A stretch of 64,000 nt of DNA from an uncultured Bacilli bacterium. Lineage in GTDB: Bacteria; Bacillota_I; Bacilli_A; RF39; UBA660. The stretch covers positions 1-64,000 of the forward strand of contig CATBQD010000007.1 of assembly GCA_949505625.1 (NCBI GenBank). Direction: 5' to 3'. Position numbers and translations under genes: made by a program. How positions within the stretch are numbered: position 1 is the stretch's first letter; each line of letters opens with the position of its first letter. The notes beneath the pieces were generated by a model. It saw only the letters and a list, made by a program, of their open reading frames with translations. It was not told the DNA's origin and ran no database searches. Below, piece by piece: positions 8,703-17,551 of the stretch.

Positions 8703-9605
8703 AACAAATTCATATTGTGACATCAAATCTTCTATTACCTCTTTTACCGTTTTTATATCACGAATCATTCCCACTATTTGCCCTGACATCATAGATCCTA
8801 AATTTATATCTCCTTCTACTGCTCTTTTCAAAGCACCCAAAGTTAATTGATCCAATTCTTCTTTAGTAGCACCAGCATGTTCTAATTCTAAATAATTTTC
8901 TGTCATTGTATTTTTTAAATTTCTGATTGGAGATGCTATTGATAAGCCGAGGACCCTAGTATCTGTATCATTTGCTTTTATGATTTCTTCTTTATAAGCT
9001 TGAGCAATTTTACACTCTTCAGTAGCTAAAAAGCGCGTTCCAATTTGGACTCCACTTGCCCCTAATACTTCAACTGCTCTCATGCCTCTTCCATCTGCAA
9101 TTCCACCTGCTGCTATTACTGGAATGGAAACTGCATCTACAATTTGTGGGATTAAACACATTGTTGTTGTGCTTCCAATATGCCCGCCTGCTTCTGTTCC
9201 CTCTGCTACTACAGCATCTACTCCCAAAAATTCCATTTTCTTGGCATGTTTTACACTAGCAATAACTGGTATTACTTTAATTCCTGCTTCTTTCCACATT
9301 TGAATAAAAGGCTCTGGATTTCCGGCTCCGGTTGTAACTACTGGAACTTGTTCTTCTACTAAAAGATGTGCAAGTTCGTCTTTATTTGAAGCCATCAACA
9401 TAATATTTACTCCAAAAGGATTAGAAGTTAATTCTTTACATTTTCTAATTTCTGTTCTTAATTCATCTTTGCTAAGACCGCCTCCGGCTATAATTCCTAA
9501 TCCTCCTGCATTTGATACTGCTGCCGCTAATTTCGCATCAGCGATTCTAGCCATTGCTCCTTGAATAACAGGATACTTTGTTCCCAATAATTCTTGAATA
9601 TTCAT
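8688..9605 (-). CDS. fabK: Enoyl-[acyl-carrier-protein] reductase II (FabK) / nitronate monooxygenase family
   Basis: A 305-aa FMN-dependent TIM-barrel protein of the FabK/2-nitropropane dioxygenase family. Visible blocks: YPVIQGAMARIADAKLAAAV, GGLGIIAGG, PFGVNIMLM, VVTTGAGNPE, the EGTEAGGHIG signature with its conserved His, IPVIAAGGI and VQIGTRFLATEEC. This set is closer to FabK than to nitronate monooxygenase, so it probably catalyses the last reduction in each fatty acid elongation cycle. Start at 9605 is preceded by GGGAGG; a ten-residue upstream extension has no ribosome site. The rest of the fatty acid synthesis cluster is not next to it. Confidence 0.87.
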   Translation of the reverse strand: MNIQELLGTKYPVIQGAMARIADAKLAAAVSNAGGLGIIAGGGLSKDELRTEIRKCKELTSNPFGVNIMLMASNKDELAHLLVEEQVPVVTTGAGNPEPFIQMWKEAGIKVIPVIASVKHAKKMEFLGVDAVVAEGTEAGGHIGSTTTMCLIPQIVDAVSIPVIAAGGIADGRGMRAVEVLGASGVQIGTRFLATEECKIAQAYKEEIIKANDTDTRVLGLSIASPIRNLKNTMTENYLELEHAGATKEELDQLTLGALKRAVEGDINLGSMMSGQIVGMIRDIKTVKEVIEDLMSQYEFVKREK

Positions 9606-9649
9606 ATTTTTCCTCCCATGATTCTTTTGCTCCATACTATTAATTTTTT

Positions 9650-10006
9650 TTATTTAGAAAAAAATTCATCCCATTCTTTTTCTTTAAATCCAATTAAAAT
9701 TCCATTTTCAGCGATGATAAGTGGTCTACGTACAAGCATCCCATTTGTACTAAGTAGTTCTAATTGATCTTCTTCTGACATTTCTGGTAACTTATCTTTT
9801 AAATTCATTTCTTTATATAAATTTCCACTTGTGTTAAAAAATCTTTTAAGTTCATAAGAGTTATTACTATACCATAAACGTAACTCCTCTAAATTAGGAC
9901 GATTTTCTACAATATGTCGTTCTGTAAATACTATATCATGTTTTTTTAACCATTCTTTTGCTTTTTGGCAAGTACTACATTTTGGATATAAAATTAATGT
10001 AATCAT
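9650..10006 (-). CDS. ArsC/Spx-family thioredoxin-fold protein
   Basis: A 118-aa ArsC/Spx-like protein. The N terminus holds the redox pair in YPKCSTCQKAKEWLKKH, and the C-terminal half has the family Arg-Arg-Pro motif (MLVRRPLIIAENGILIGF). A CxxC motif occurs both in Spx and in YusI/YffB-type proteins; the short length favours the latter, so RNA polymerase binding as in Spx is not assured. The start at 10006 overlaps the DUF1294 gene stop by four bases (ATGA) and lies behind GAGAGGA; a 12-residue longer form inside the DUF1294 gene is unlikely. The two genes form an operon downstream of the GH25 gene. Confidence 0.82.
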   Translation of the reverse strand: MITLILYPKCSTCQKAKEWLKKHDIVFTERHIVENRPNLEELRLWYSNNSYELKRFFNTSGNLYKEMNLKDKLPEMSEEDQLELLSTNGMLVRRPLIIAENGILIGFKEKEWDEFFSK

Positions 10007-10263
10007 ATTATTCCTCTCTCTAATAAAATTAAAACAATCCATAAAATCATTAACAAAGGCTCAAGAACTATAAATTTTAGATGCTTTGTTTTATGATGAA
10101 ATAAATACATTGCAATCCAAAATCCAAATGCTCCTCCCATAATAGAAATTCCAATCAGTATTCTTTCTGGAATTCTCCTCTTGTTCTTTATGGCTCTTTT
10201 TTTATCATTATAACACATTCCAATGGAAACTAAATTAATTATGACTAGACTATAATAAAACAC
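10003..10263 (-). CDS. DUF1294 small membrane protein
   Basis: An 86-aa integral membrane protein with three hydrophobic segments. It carries the DUF1294 signature: an N-terminal helix ending in YNDKKRAI, then RRIPERILIGISIMGGAFGF and FHHKTKH. The family is widespread and of unknown function. It is translationally coupled to the ArsC/Spx-like gene that follows (ATGA overlap), and begins 16 bases after the GH25 gene on the same strand, so all three may be one transcript. Confidence 0.85.
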   Translation of the reverse strand: MFYYSLVIINLVSIGMCYNDKKRAIKNKRRIPERILIGISIMGGAFGFWIAMYLFHHKTKHLKFIVLEPLLMILWIVLILLERGII

Positions 10264-10279
10264 AAATATTCAACACTCC

Positions 10280-11479
10280 CTATTGATAAAATATATTAAC
10301 ATCTACTGGACCATCAATTCCATCTATTTTCCCACTACTAGTCATTTGCCAATATTGATATTCTCCTTCATAATTCGTCTCTTTTGTATAATGCGCTAAC
10401 CAAGTATCGTAATCTAATTGAAACCAAACATTTTCTAAATAACTTTTACTACTATAAAGCATTCCTTGGTAGCCATTCTTTTCTATTTCTTCTAAGAATG
10501 ATGCAGCTATATTGGTAAGTTCATAAAAACTAACTCTATAAAAATTAAAATTACTCCATTCTTCCCAATCAAATACTACAGGTAACTCTATCTTGTAATC
10601 TTTAATTTGTTCCATAACCCATTTTGCATCTTTTCTTGCTTCTTCTTCACTTCTTGCGTAAGAATAGTAATAAACGCCTACTGGAATGTCATATTGTTGC
10701 GCCAATGTAATATTACGTTCAAACTTTTTATCTACAAAATATTCTGTTGGAGAACTTTTGCTTCCTACTCTAATAAATAAAAATTCTACTCCTGCTTTTT
10801 TTATTTTTTCAAAATCAATATCGCCTTGCCAAGCAGATATATCAAGTCCAATTTTCGTATTTTCATTTTTATATTTTTGCTTTATTTCCTCAAAATCAAT
10901 ATAATTAATTTCTGCTGGTTTTGGCTTTTCTCCAGATTCCTCATATACATCAAGTATAAATTCATGTTTGTATGTATTTTTACTAGAATCAGATATAATA
11001 AATGTAAGAGGATATTTCCCGACAGTCATTAAATCATAATCTCCTTCTATTTTACAATTTGGATGACTATCATAATTATCTCCATACTGAATCTTTTCTA
11101 TTAAATTAATATCTTCTCCCTTTTTTACGCGAAATGTTTTTCCTAACCAAACATAAGGTTCTATCGTGTCTTTTATTTCTATTTCAAATTGATAAGATAC
11201 TTTTATCTTTTCATCATTCATGTAAGAAATTGAAAGCTGTTTTTTTCCAATTTTTTTATATTTTATTTCTTCATCATTTAATATTTTTTCTCCATTTATA
11301 CTGACAACAAAATCAGAAATCTTCTTTTTTTCACCAAATTCCATTGATAAATCATCTTTCAATATTACTTCTATTTTAGCATGACGAATTCGGTAATCTT
11401 TATAAAATACAAATCCTAAATAAATACTTAGAATAATTAAAATTATAATGCCTACTATTATTATGATTCTTTTTTTCAT
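10280..11479 (-). CDS. Membrane-anchored GH25 lysozyme (1,4-beta-N-acetylmuramidase)
   Basis: A 399-aa cell-wall hydrolase: one N-terminal transmembrane helix (residues 5-25), a beta-rich region of about 150 residues resembling bacterial Ig-like/DUF5011 domains (two copies around 40-110 and 110-180), then a glycoside hydrolase 25 domain from about 205. The GH25 signatures are clear: IGLDISAWQGDIDF, FLFIRVG, PVGVYYYSYA, the catalytic DxE block VVFDWEEW, and the C-terminal DVNIFYQ. It should cut the MurNAc-GlcNAc bond of peptidoglycan at the outer membrane face, perhaps during growth or spore development. Start ATG at 11479 is used. Confidence 0.92.
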   Translation of the reverse strand: MKKRIIIIVGIIILIILSIYLGFVFYKDYRIRHAKIEVILKDDLSMEFGEKKKISDFVVSINGEKILNDEEIKYKKIGKKQLSISYMNDEKIKVSYQFEIEIKDTIEPYVWLGKTFRVKKGEDINLIEKIQYGDNYDSHPNCKIEGDYDLMTVGKYPLTFIISDSSKNTYKHEFILDVYEESGEKPKPAEINYIDFEEIKQKYKNENTKIGLDISAWQGDIDFEKIKKAGVEFLFIRVGSKSSPTEYFVDKKFERNITLAQQYDIPVGVYYYSYARSEEEARKDAKWVMEQIKDYKIELPVVFDWEEWSNFNFYRVSFYELTNIAASFLEEIEKNGYQGMLYSSKSYLENVWFQLDYDTWLAHYTKETNYEGEYQYWQMTSSGKIDGIDGPVDVNIFYQ

Positions 11480-11626
11480 ATAATCCTCATTTCTTAACTA
11501 TTCTTATTGTAACACAGAATTCTTTTTTCTATCATTTTTTAAGACTTTTCAACAAATTTCTTGCATTTCCCTTAATTTATGATAAAATGATTATAGGGTT
11601 CATACAAAATACAGGGGGTGTTCAGT

Positions 11627-12265
11627 ATGAAAGAAAAAAAGAAATATATTAAAGCCTATAGAAATTTATTAAAAAGCCATCTTGCAATTGCACTATTATC
11701 AATCGCCTTATTTTTAGTAGCAATTAAGTTCTGTGAAGGATTAATTGATAAAAATAATGAATTGATCATTAATAATTTGGTAGCTGTTGTTGTAGGAGTT
11801 TTATCAAGTTTTCTATTTATTTCACTTTCAAATGTGAAAAAGAATAGCAAAATCTATGTAAAAGAATTAGAAAAAAATAACAAAATTTTAAAAGATGCTT
11901 TAGATGGCTTAACTTTAATCTCTAATATGATTACTTTTAATGTTGAAAGTAAAAAGAATGATATTGATACTTTAACTTTATATAAAGATATTCAATTAAA
12001 TAGAAACTTACTAATTAATCATAATTTATTTGATAGTATTTCTCTAGTTGGAATCAATTCTTTATATGATAGTTTCACTTCTAGTTTACTTAAAATTTCT
12101 ACAAAAAAAGACTTTATAGATGAGAGCCCTAATTTAATTTCAACAATTGATAATATTGTCAAAATGATTGAAGAAGTTGTTACTTTAAACAATGATGAAA
12201 AAGATGCTTTTTTAAGAGAAAAAGAACGCTTAGATAATTTATTTAATGACAAAAAGAAATCCTAA
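11627..12265 (+). CDS. Two-helix membrane protein of unknown function
   Basis: A 212-aa protein that I do not recognise. Two hydrophobic helices lie near residues 16-35 and 44-68 (LIINNLVAVVVGVLSSFLFI), followed by a cytoplasmic, helical C-terminal domain with coiled-coil character. The start at 11627 is chosen because AGGGGGTG lies 6 bases upstream; an in-frame GTG at 11618 is actually part of that ribosome site. It converges with the zinc-ribbon gene at 12270, and both end inside one bidirectional terminator. The pair may be functionally linked, but nothing in the sequence proves it. Confidence 0.7.
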   Translation: MKEKKKYIKAYRNLLKSHLAIALLSIALFLVAIKFCEGLIDKNNELIINNLVAVVVGVLSSFLFISLSNVKKNSKIYVKELEKNNKILKDALDGLTLISNMITFNVESKKNDIDTLTLYKDIQLNRNLLINHNLFDSISLVGINSLYDSFTSSLLKISTKKDFIDESPNLISTIDNIVKMIEEVVTLNNDEKDAFLREKERLDNLFNDKKKS

Positions 12266-12282
12266 ATTTTTAGGATTTTTTA
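12258..12282. terminator. Bidirectional terminator shared by two convergent genes
   Basis: Stem AATCCTAAA/TTTAGGATT with flanking A and T runs. The stem contains the TAA of the plus-strand gene and the TAA of the minus-strand gene. Confidence 0.75.
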
Positions 12283-12953
12283 TTATCAATATTTTTCCAA
12301 AAATCTATAACGTCATTTGGTTTAAACTTCATTTCACTTTCTATATAGTCGTTAATATTAATTACACTTTTACAAAGTTGTTCTTTCATTTCCTGATTCA
12401 AATTTTCAATACTAGAATCTAAAGTAAATAATCTAACGTATTTCTCCAATGAAGTGGAAATTTTATCTACTATAATTTCTTCATAAATAGCTTTTTTGAT
12501 TGGTTCTTCTAACATATCAAAGCATTCATAAAACTCTCTAATATATTTTATAAATTTCTCCATTTCTTCTTCATTATATATAATGTTAAGACTGTCTTGT
12601 TCCGAATGTCTACTTTTTCTTTGATTAATTTGAACTTTAATTTTACTAATAATTTTTTTCACTATATCCGTAGAAATGTTTCCAATAATTCCGCTAATAG
12701 CAGCTAACGCAATAAAATTAATTATTTCAGGAGCTTCTTTTAAACATAATCTTGTATTGAGTTCCCCGTTTTCCTGTAAACACTTTTCATAAACTTTTCT
12801 ATAAAGCCATCCATATCGAACCGACCGGGATACTTTCCTTAAAACTTTTTCATATTCTGTTTTTGAAATTTTTTCCCCACACGATGGACAAGTCATGATA
12901 TCATTTGATGATTTATAAATTGTTGCACATAAAAAACAAATTCGATTATTCAT
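12270..12953 (-). CDS. Zinc-ribbon protein with helical C-terminal part, unknown function
   Basis: A 227-aa protein. The N terminus has a zinc ribbon with two CxxC pairs (CFLC at 6-9 and CPSC at 22-25), then a basic stretch, a mildly hydrophobic helix around residues 75-100 (IINFIALAAISGIIGNIS), and a long acidic helical part. The function is not recognisable. ATG at 12953 is preceded by AGGAGAAAT. It is convergent with the 212-aa membrane protein gene and is followed upstream by a 585-base region holding only a decayed gene. Confidence 0.65.
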   Translation of the reverse strand: MNNRICFLCATIYKSSNDIMTCPSCGEKISKTEYEKVLRKVSRSVRYGWLYRKVYEKCLQENGELNTRLCLKEAPEIINFIALAAISGIIGNISTDIVKKIISKIKVQINQRKSRHSEQDSLNIIYNEEEMEKFIKYIREFYECFDMLEEPIKKAIYEEIIVDKISTSLEKYVRLFTLDSSIENLNQEMKEQLCKSVININDYIESEMKFKPNDVIDFWKNIDNKKS

Positions 12954-13057
12954 ATTTCTCCTCCTATAACCATAACACTATCTTTATCTTCATCAGTTGT
13001 TGCATCTAATATTCTGTTGCGTTTATTTTTTCTTCGTTGTCACAAATATCTTTTCTA

Positions 13058-13452
13058 CTAATTATTATCCTGATTATAATTCCATATTCCTAAATGACTC
13101 TTACACTCTATCATATCATCTAATACCTCTACTTTTTTTAAAATCCAAGCATATCATATACTCCACAAATATACTCTTGATAATTATCTTTCTTCATATC
13201 TTTTATATATCGTTCCAACATATATACACAATCTATAAGCTCACATTTACAAATAAATTTACCAAAGTTATATGATTTATCTTTCACTAACTTCATCAAC
13301 TCAATGTTATTTTTATATTCTTTTGGAGTTTCGTACTACTAGCATGGATATATAATTCCCCACTATATGATGTTTCCCAACTTCGCGTTTCAATTTACTT
13401 TTCTGTCTTTTATCAAAATTGCATATAGTTTTGTTAAACTAAGTACTTTCAA
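13058..13452 (-). pseudogene. Decayed ASCH-domain protein gene
   Basis: The minus strand of this apparently empty region encodes, in broken frames, an ASCH-domain protein of about 130-140 aa. From 13452: KVLSLTKLYAILIKDRK, a one-base shift, then IETRSWETSYSGELYIHASS (the typical ASCH core), another shift, then NNIELMKLVKDKSYNFGKFI with CELIDCVYMLERYIKDM, a third shift, then YAWILKKVEVLDD and LGIWNYNQDNN before TAG at 13058. The probable original start is the TTG at 13450-13452, 8-9 bases after AAAGGAAAG. Intact ASCH proteins are thought to bind RNA or modify it. Three frameshifts make this copy nonfunctional unless the assembly is in error. The remaining bases, 12954-13057 and 13453-13538, show nothing else. 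Confidence 0.8.
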
Positions 13453-13538
13453 AATTGCTCTTTCCTTTCATCTAAACTTTCTCTTCATATTAAACAAAAT
13501 ATATATTCTCATAAAACAATCAAATTTTTAGCATACTA

Positions 13539-14780
13539 CTAACGAATATTTAAAACGCACACACATTCAACATGGTAAGTATTAGAAAACATATCAACTG
13601 GTATAATAGTAATCACTTCATAATCTTGTTCTAATCGTTTAATATCACGAGCTAATGTAACTGGGTCGCAAGAGACATAAATTACTTTTGGTGCGTGTAT
13701 TTTTTTTATTTGTGAAATTGCTAATTCGTCTAGTCCTGCTCTTGGCGGGTCAACAACTATCAAATCAGGCTTAAACAAAGTCTCTTTTAGTACACTACCA
13801 GTATCTCCACATTTAAAGTTGATATTATGAATACAATTTTGCTTTTTATTCCATAAAGCATCTTTGACTGCACTTTCATTAATCTCAATTCCTAAAACTT
13901 CTTTTGCCTTCTTACTTAGAAACATTCCAATGGTTCCTGTTCCACAATATAAATCAAGTACATTTTCATTTTTGGTAAGCCCACTATGGTCTAATACAAT
14001 TTGGTAAAGTCTTTCCATCTGTTTTGTATTAACTTGAAAAAATGAATTCGGAGAAACTTTGAATGTATAATCTCCTACTTTTTCTAATAAAAAATCATTT
14101 CCTAAAATAATTTCTAAATCTTCTTTCCTTTTTACTAAAACGGATGCTTTTGATAACTTTTTTACTGGAATTTGTGAATTTGAAAATTCTTTTGAAACAT
14201 CAAATACAATCATTAATGATTGAAATGATTTACTATAACGCATCATAATTTGATTTACAAAATCAAGATTCATATTATTTCTTAAAATGGAAAGGTACTC
14301 ATTCATAATATCAGGTAATAAAAAGCATTTTTCTATTTCTACTAATTCATTACTTTTCTTTCCAAAAAAACCAATTTTTTCTTTTACCTGAAAAACCGCT
14401 TTATTTCGATATCCAAATACATTATCATTTGGCACAATATTTTCCACTACATTTTCTATATGCGCAAATTTTTTCATAATTTCTCTAACTTTATTTTCTT
14501 TATAAAGAAGTTGTTTTTGATATGACATATGTAATAAATCACAGCCGCCACATTCCTTAAAATACGGACAAATGCTTGTTACTCTCTCTGGACTTACATT
14601 TAAAATCTCTATCACTTTCGCTTCTATTATTTTTTTCTTTATTTTTGTAATTTCTATTTCTACTTTTTCTCCAATTAGAGCATCAAAAACAAAAATTACA
14701 AAATCATTGTAATGTGCAATTCCTCTTCCTTGATGGTCTAAAGCATCAATCGTAACAATTAATCTATCTGACAATTTCAT
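13539..14780 (-). CDS. rlmD: 23S rRNA (uracil-C5)-methyltransferase, RlmD/RlmCD family
   Basis: A 413-aa SAM-dependent RNA methyltransferase of the TrmA/RlmD group. An N-terminal TRAM domain (about residues 1-58) is followed by a 4Fe-4S cysteine motif (CPYFKECGGCDLLH), an OB/central domain, then the Rossmann methyltransferase with VLDLYCGTGTIGMFL, DPPRAGLDE and the catalytic Cys in YVSCDPVTLARDI. It methylates uracil in 23S rRNA (U747 and/or U1939); in Firmicutes one enzyme can do both. ATG at 14780, preceded by GGTGAT, is chosen; an in-frame extension of 73 residues is low-complexity and crosses into the divergent germination operon. Confidence 0.92.
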   Translation of the reverse strand: MKLSDRLIVTIDALDHQGRGIAHYNDFVIFVFDALIGEKVEIEITKIKKKIIEAKVIEILNVSPERVTSICPYFKECGGCDLLHMSYQKQLLYKENKVREIMKKFAHIENVVENIVPNDNVFGYRNKAVFQVKEKIGFFGKKSNELVEIEKCFLLPDIMNEYLSILRNNMNLDFVNQIMMRYSKSFQSLMIVFDVSKEFSNSQIPVKKLSKASVLVKRKEDLEIILGNDFLLEKVGDYTFKVSPNSFFQVNTKQMERLYQIVLDHSGLTKNENVLDLYCGTGTIGMFLSKKAKEVLGIEINESAVKDALWNKKQNCIHNINFKCGDTGSVLKETLFKPDLIVVDPPRAGLDELAISQIKKIHAPKVIYVSCDPVTLARDIKRLEQDYEVITIIPVDMFSNTYHVECVCVLNIR

Positions 14781-14891
14781 AATATCACCGCAAATTCTAT
14801 TTTTATTATACACAGAAACTTTTTGTATTTCAATGAAACAGGACTTATAAATCATAAAGTTTTTGATAATAATAGAAAATGAGGGATGTTT

Positions 14892-16364
14892 ATGAAAAAA
14901 ATAGAAAAAATCGCTTCTAAAAATATAGAAATTATTAAACTGGCAATTGGAAATAGTCCAGATTTTTATAGTAGAACCATTAAAATCGGAAAAAAACAAA
15001 TTTCTTATGTCTATTTTGAAAGTGTTAGTAGTGATGACAAAATTAGTGACTTCATTATGAAAAACATTAGTGAAGATGTAAAATATAACAAAACAACTAC
15101 TTTTTTTACTGATTTATTTACTAGATTAGAAAATACAATACCAAATAGCAAGTTATCAACAACAGATGATTTCGATAGTATTTTTTATTATCTTTCTTCT
15201 GGATTTACATGTATCTTTGTTGATGGCAGCGAAAAAGCCATTGTTTTAGAAACTAGGACTCAATTAGATAGAGGAGTTACAGAATCTTCATCAGAACCAG
15301 TTATTAGAGGGCCTAAAGATAGTTTTACTGAAAATCATAATATGAACCTTGGTTTAATTCGAAAACGAATTAAGGACCCAAATCTTTGGTTTTCAGAAGT
15401 CACAGTTGGCAGAAGAAGTAAAACGAAAGTTGCAGTTGCTTATATTAAAGATATTGTAGATTTAAAAAGAGTCAATGATATTCTAAAAAAATTAAAACAA
15501 ATTGATATCGATGCAATTTTAGATAGCGGATACATCAGAAAATTTTTAGAAGGAAAACAACATTCTATTTTTCCGCAAATTATTACCACTGAAAAACCAG
15601 ATATGGTTTGTGGCGAATTATTAGATGGAAAAATTGCTATTATTGTAGAAAATACACCTTTTGTATTAATTACTCCTGCTACCTTAATTAGTTTTCTCCA
15701 TGCACCTACAGATTATTATGAAAAAGCATCTAATGTTACATTTTCCAGAGTCTTAAGAACACTTGCTTTTTTCATTACCATTATCACCCCAGCACTATAT
15801 ATTGCACTTACTACTTTTAATCATGAATTGATACCAGATGAATTTTTAATTTCTATTGCAATGCAACAACAAGGAGTTCCTTTTCCAACCGTATTAGAAG
15901 TTTTATTATTTGGAATTACTTTTGAAGTTTTAAGAGAAAGCGATTTACGAGCGCCGAGTGCAGCTGGTACTGCTATGAGTATTGTAGGGGCACTAGTTTT
16001 AGGAGATGCAGCTGTTTCGGCTGGGGTTGTTTCTCCAATTGTCGTTATCATCGTTGCTGTTACTTCGATTTGTGAGATGGCTTTTTCTGATATTGATATG
16101 ATTAATGCTCTTAGAAGTTGGAAAATCATATTTATTTTTACTTCTGTATTTATGGGATTAATTGGATTTTTAGTTGCTATGCTGATTTTAATTATCAAAC
16201 TTGTTAGTATGGAAACATTAGATGTTCCATATCTAATACCATTCAGTCCACTTGATTTACGTGCTTGGAAAGACAGTATTATTAAATTCCCAATTAATAA
16301 ATTAACAAAGCGCCCAAGATATTTAACAGATAAAAATCAAACGAGATTAAAGGAGGAAAACTAA
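14892..16364 (+). CDS. Spore germination protein, GerAA/GerKA family
   Basis: A 490-aa A-subunit of a nutrient germinant receptor. The N-terminal soluble part (about residues 30-270) includes IFYYLSSGFTCIFVDGSEKA and the SSSEPVIRGPKDSFTE block typical of GerA proteins; the C-terminal part has about five membrane helices, with ITPALYIALTTFNHELIP, TFEVLRESDLRAPSAAGTAM and VSPIVVIIVAVTSIC. Start at 14892 is preceded by GAGGGATG. It opens a three-gene operon with GerAC- and GerAB-like genes (1-base and 8-base overlaps), and these three proteins form the inner-spore-membrane complex that senses germinants and triggers ion release. It diverges from rlmD. Confidence 0.95.
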   Translation: MKKIEKIASKNIEIIKLAIGNSPDFYSRTIKIGKKQISYVYFESVSSDDKISDFIMKNISEDVKYNKTTTFFTDLFTRLENTIPNSKLSTTDDFDSIFYYLSSGFTCIFVDGSEKAIVLETRTQLDRGVTESSSEPVIRGPKDSFTENHNMNLGLIRKRIKDPNLWFSEVTVGRRSKTKVAVAYIKDIVDLKRVNDILKKLKQIDIDAILDSGYIRKFLEGKQHSIFPQIITTEKPDMVCGELLDGKIAIIVENTPFVLITPATLISFLHAPTDYYEKASNVTFSRVLRTLAFFITIITPALYIALTTFNHELIPDEFLISIAMQQQGVPFPTVLEVLLFGITFEVLRESDLRAPSAAGTAMSIVGALVLGDAAVSAGVVSPIVVIIVAVTSICEMAFSDIDMINALRSWKIIFIFTSVFMGLIGFLVAMLILIIKLVSMETLDVPYLIPFSPLDLRAWKDSIIKFPINKLTKRPRYLTDKNQTRLKEEN

Positions 16365-17551
16365 TGAAGTGGAAAATTATGATTGCTCTTTCTTTTTGTT
16401 TCTTGTTAACTGGATGTTGGAATTACCGAGAGCTTAGTGACCTTAGTATTTCAACTGGTATTTCAATTGATAAGGATGGAGATGATTATAAAGTCGGTAT
16501 GCTTATTTCCAATGCTCAAAAAATACAGGGAAACTCTAAAGAAGGAGAATCTCAAACCATTGTGATTGAAGCAAAAGGAAAAACTATCATGGAAGCTATC
16601 AAAAATATTGAGTTAAAAAGTCCCAAAGAAGTATATATTAGACATCTTTTAGTTGTTTCAGTTTCAGAAGAAGTTGCTAAAGAAGGACTGAACAAAATTT
16701 TAGATTATCTTTTCCGTGACCCCCAATCTAGAAAAATGTTTTATATTGTTCTTGCACGAGATTGTAAAGCGAAAGATACTCTAAAGATTCTTTCTCCATT
16801 AGAAGCTTTTCCATCACAAAGTATTGCAATTAATATTGAAGAAACTTATGACTTACAAGCCATTATAACAAAAGTAACTTATAATTCTTTTTTAAAGGAT
16901 TTGTTAGAACCTGGAAAAGAACCCTATATCAATAGTGTCATGATTGATGGGAAAACAGAAGAAGGAGAAAAAGAAGATAATTTAAAACAAACAGAACCTG
17001 ATGCGGCTATTAAAATGGGAACAGTAGGAATTTTTAAAGATGATAAATTACTTGGCTGGACTTCTAAAAATGAAAATCGTGGTATTAATGTTTTAAATGG
17101 AAATATTGGATTAATGTATTTAACGTTTGATTATAAAAATAGTCCGATTTCAATTTCTCTTTCTACAATCAAAACAAAAAAAGAAGTGAAAATGAAAGAT
17201 AATAAACCATATATAGAAGTTTCTGTCAGCGGAAATGGAAGTATTAACGAAATTAATCAAAATATTGACTTAGAAAATCCGAAAGTGATTGAAGAGATTG
17301 AAAAAGCAACAGAAAAAGAATTAAAAAAAGATATCAATAAAGGTCTAGAAGTTGCACAGAAAACTTATAAAAGTGATATTTTTGGATATGGAAGTATGAT
17401 TCATAAAACTTATCCAAAAGCGTGGAAAAAAATAAAAGAAAATTGGAATGAAGAAGGTTTTTCAAATTTAGAAGTTAAAGTTAAAATAGATGTTACATTA
17501 GAACATAAAGGTTCATTAGAGAAAACAATTAAGGAGGAAATGCATGAATAG
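16364..17551 (+). CDS. Spore germination lipoprotein, Ger(x)C family
   Basis: A 395-aa C-subunit of the germinant receptor. It has a lipoprotein signal with lipobox (SFCFLLTGC, Cys at residue 18), followed immediately by WNYRELSDLSISTGISID, the hallmark start of GerC proteins. The C-terminal half matches the GerAC domain (NIEETYDLQAIITKV, then a long charged segment to LEHKGSLEKT). It would be lipid-anchored on the outer face of the spore inner membrane. The stop of the A gene overlaps its ATG by one base, with AGGAGG upstream. The next gene overlaps its end by 8 bases. Confidence 0.95.
   Translation: MKWKIMIALSFCFLLTGCWNYRELSDLSISTGISIDKDGDDYKVGMLISNAQKIQGNSKEGESQTIVIEAKGKTIMEAIKNIELKSPKEVYIRHLLVVSVSEEVAKEGLNKILDYLFRDPQSRKMFYIVLARDCKAKDTLKILSPLEAFPSQSIAINIEETYDLQAIITKVTYNSFLKDLLEPGKEPYINSVMIDGKTEEGEKEDNLKQTEPDAAIKMGTVGIFKDDKLLGWTSKNENRGINVLNGNIGLMYLTFDYKNSPISISLSTIKTKKEVKMKDNKPYIEVSVSGNGSINEINQNIDLENPKVIEEIEKATEKELKKDINKGLEVAQKTYKSDIFGYGSMIHKTYPKAWKKIKENWNEEGFSNLEVKVKIDVTLEHKGSLEKTIKEEMHE

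Noticed and set aside
12997-13275. 92-codon plus-strand ORF in the 12.9-13.5 kb gap
   Set aside because: It has no ribosome site and is antisense to the ASCH pseudogene, which explains the coding-like signal.
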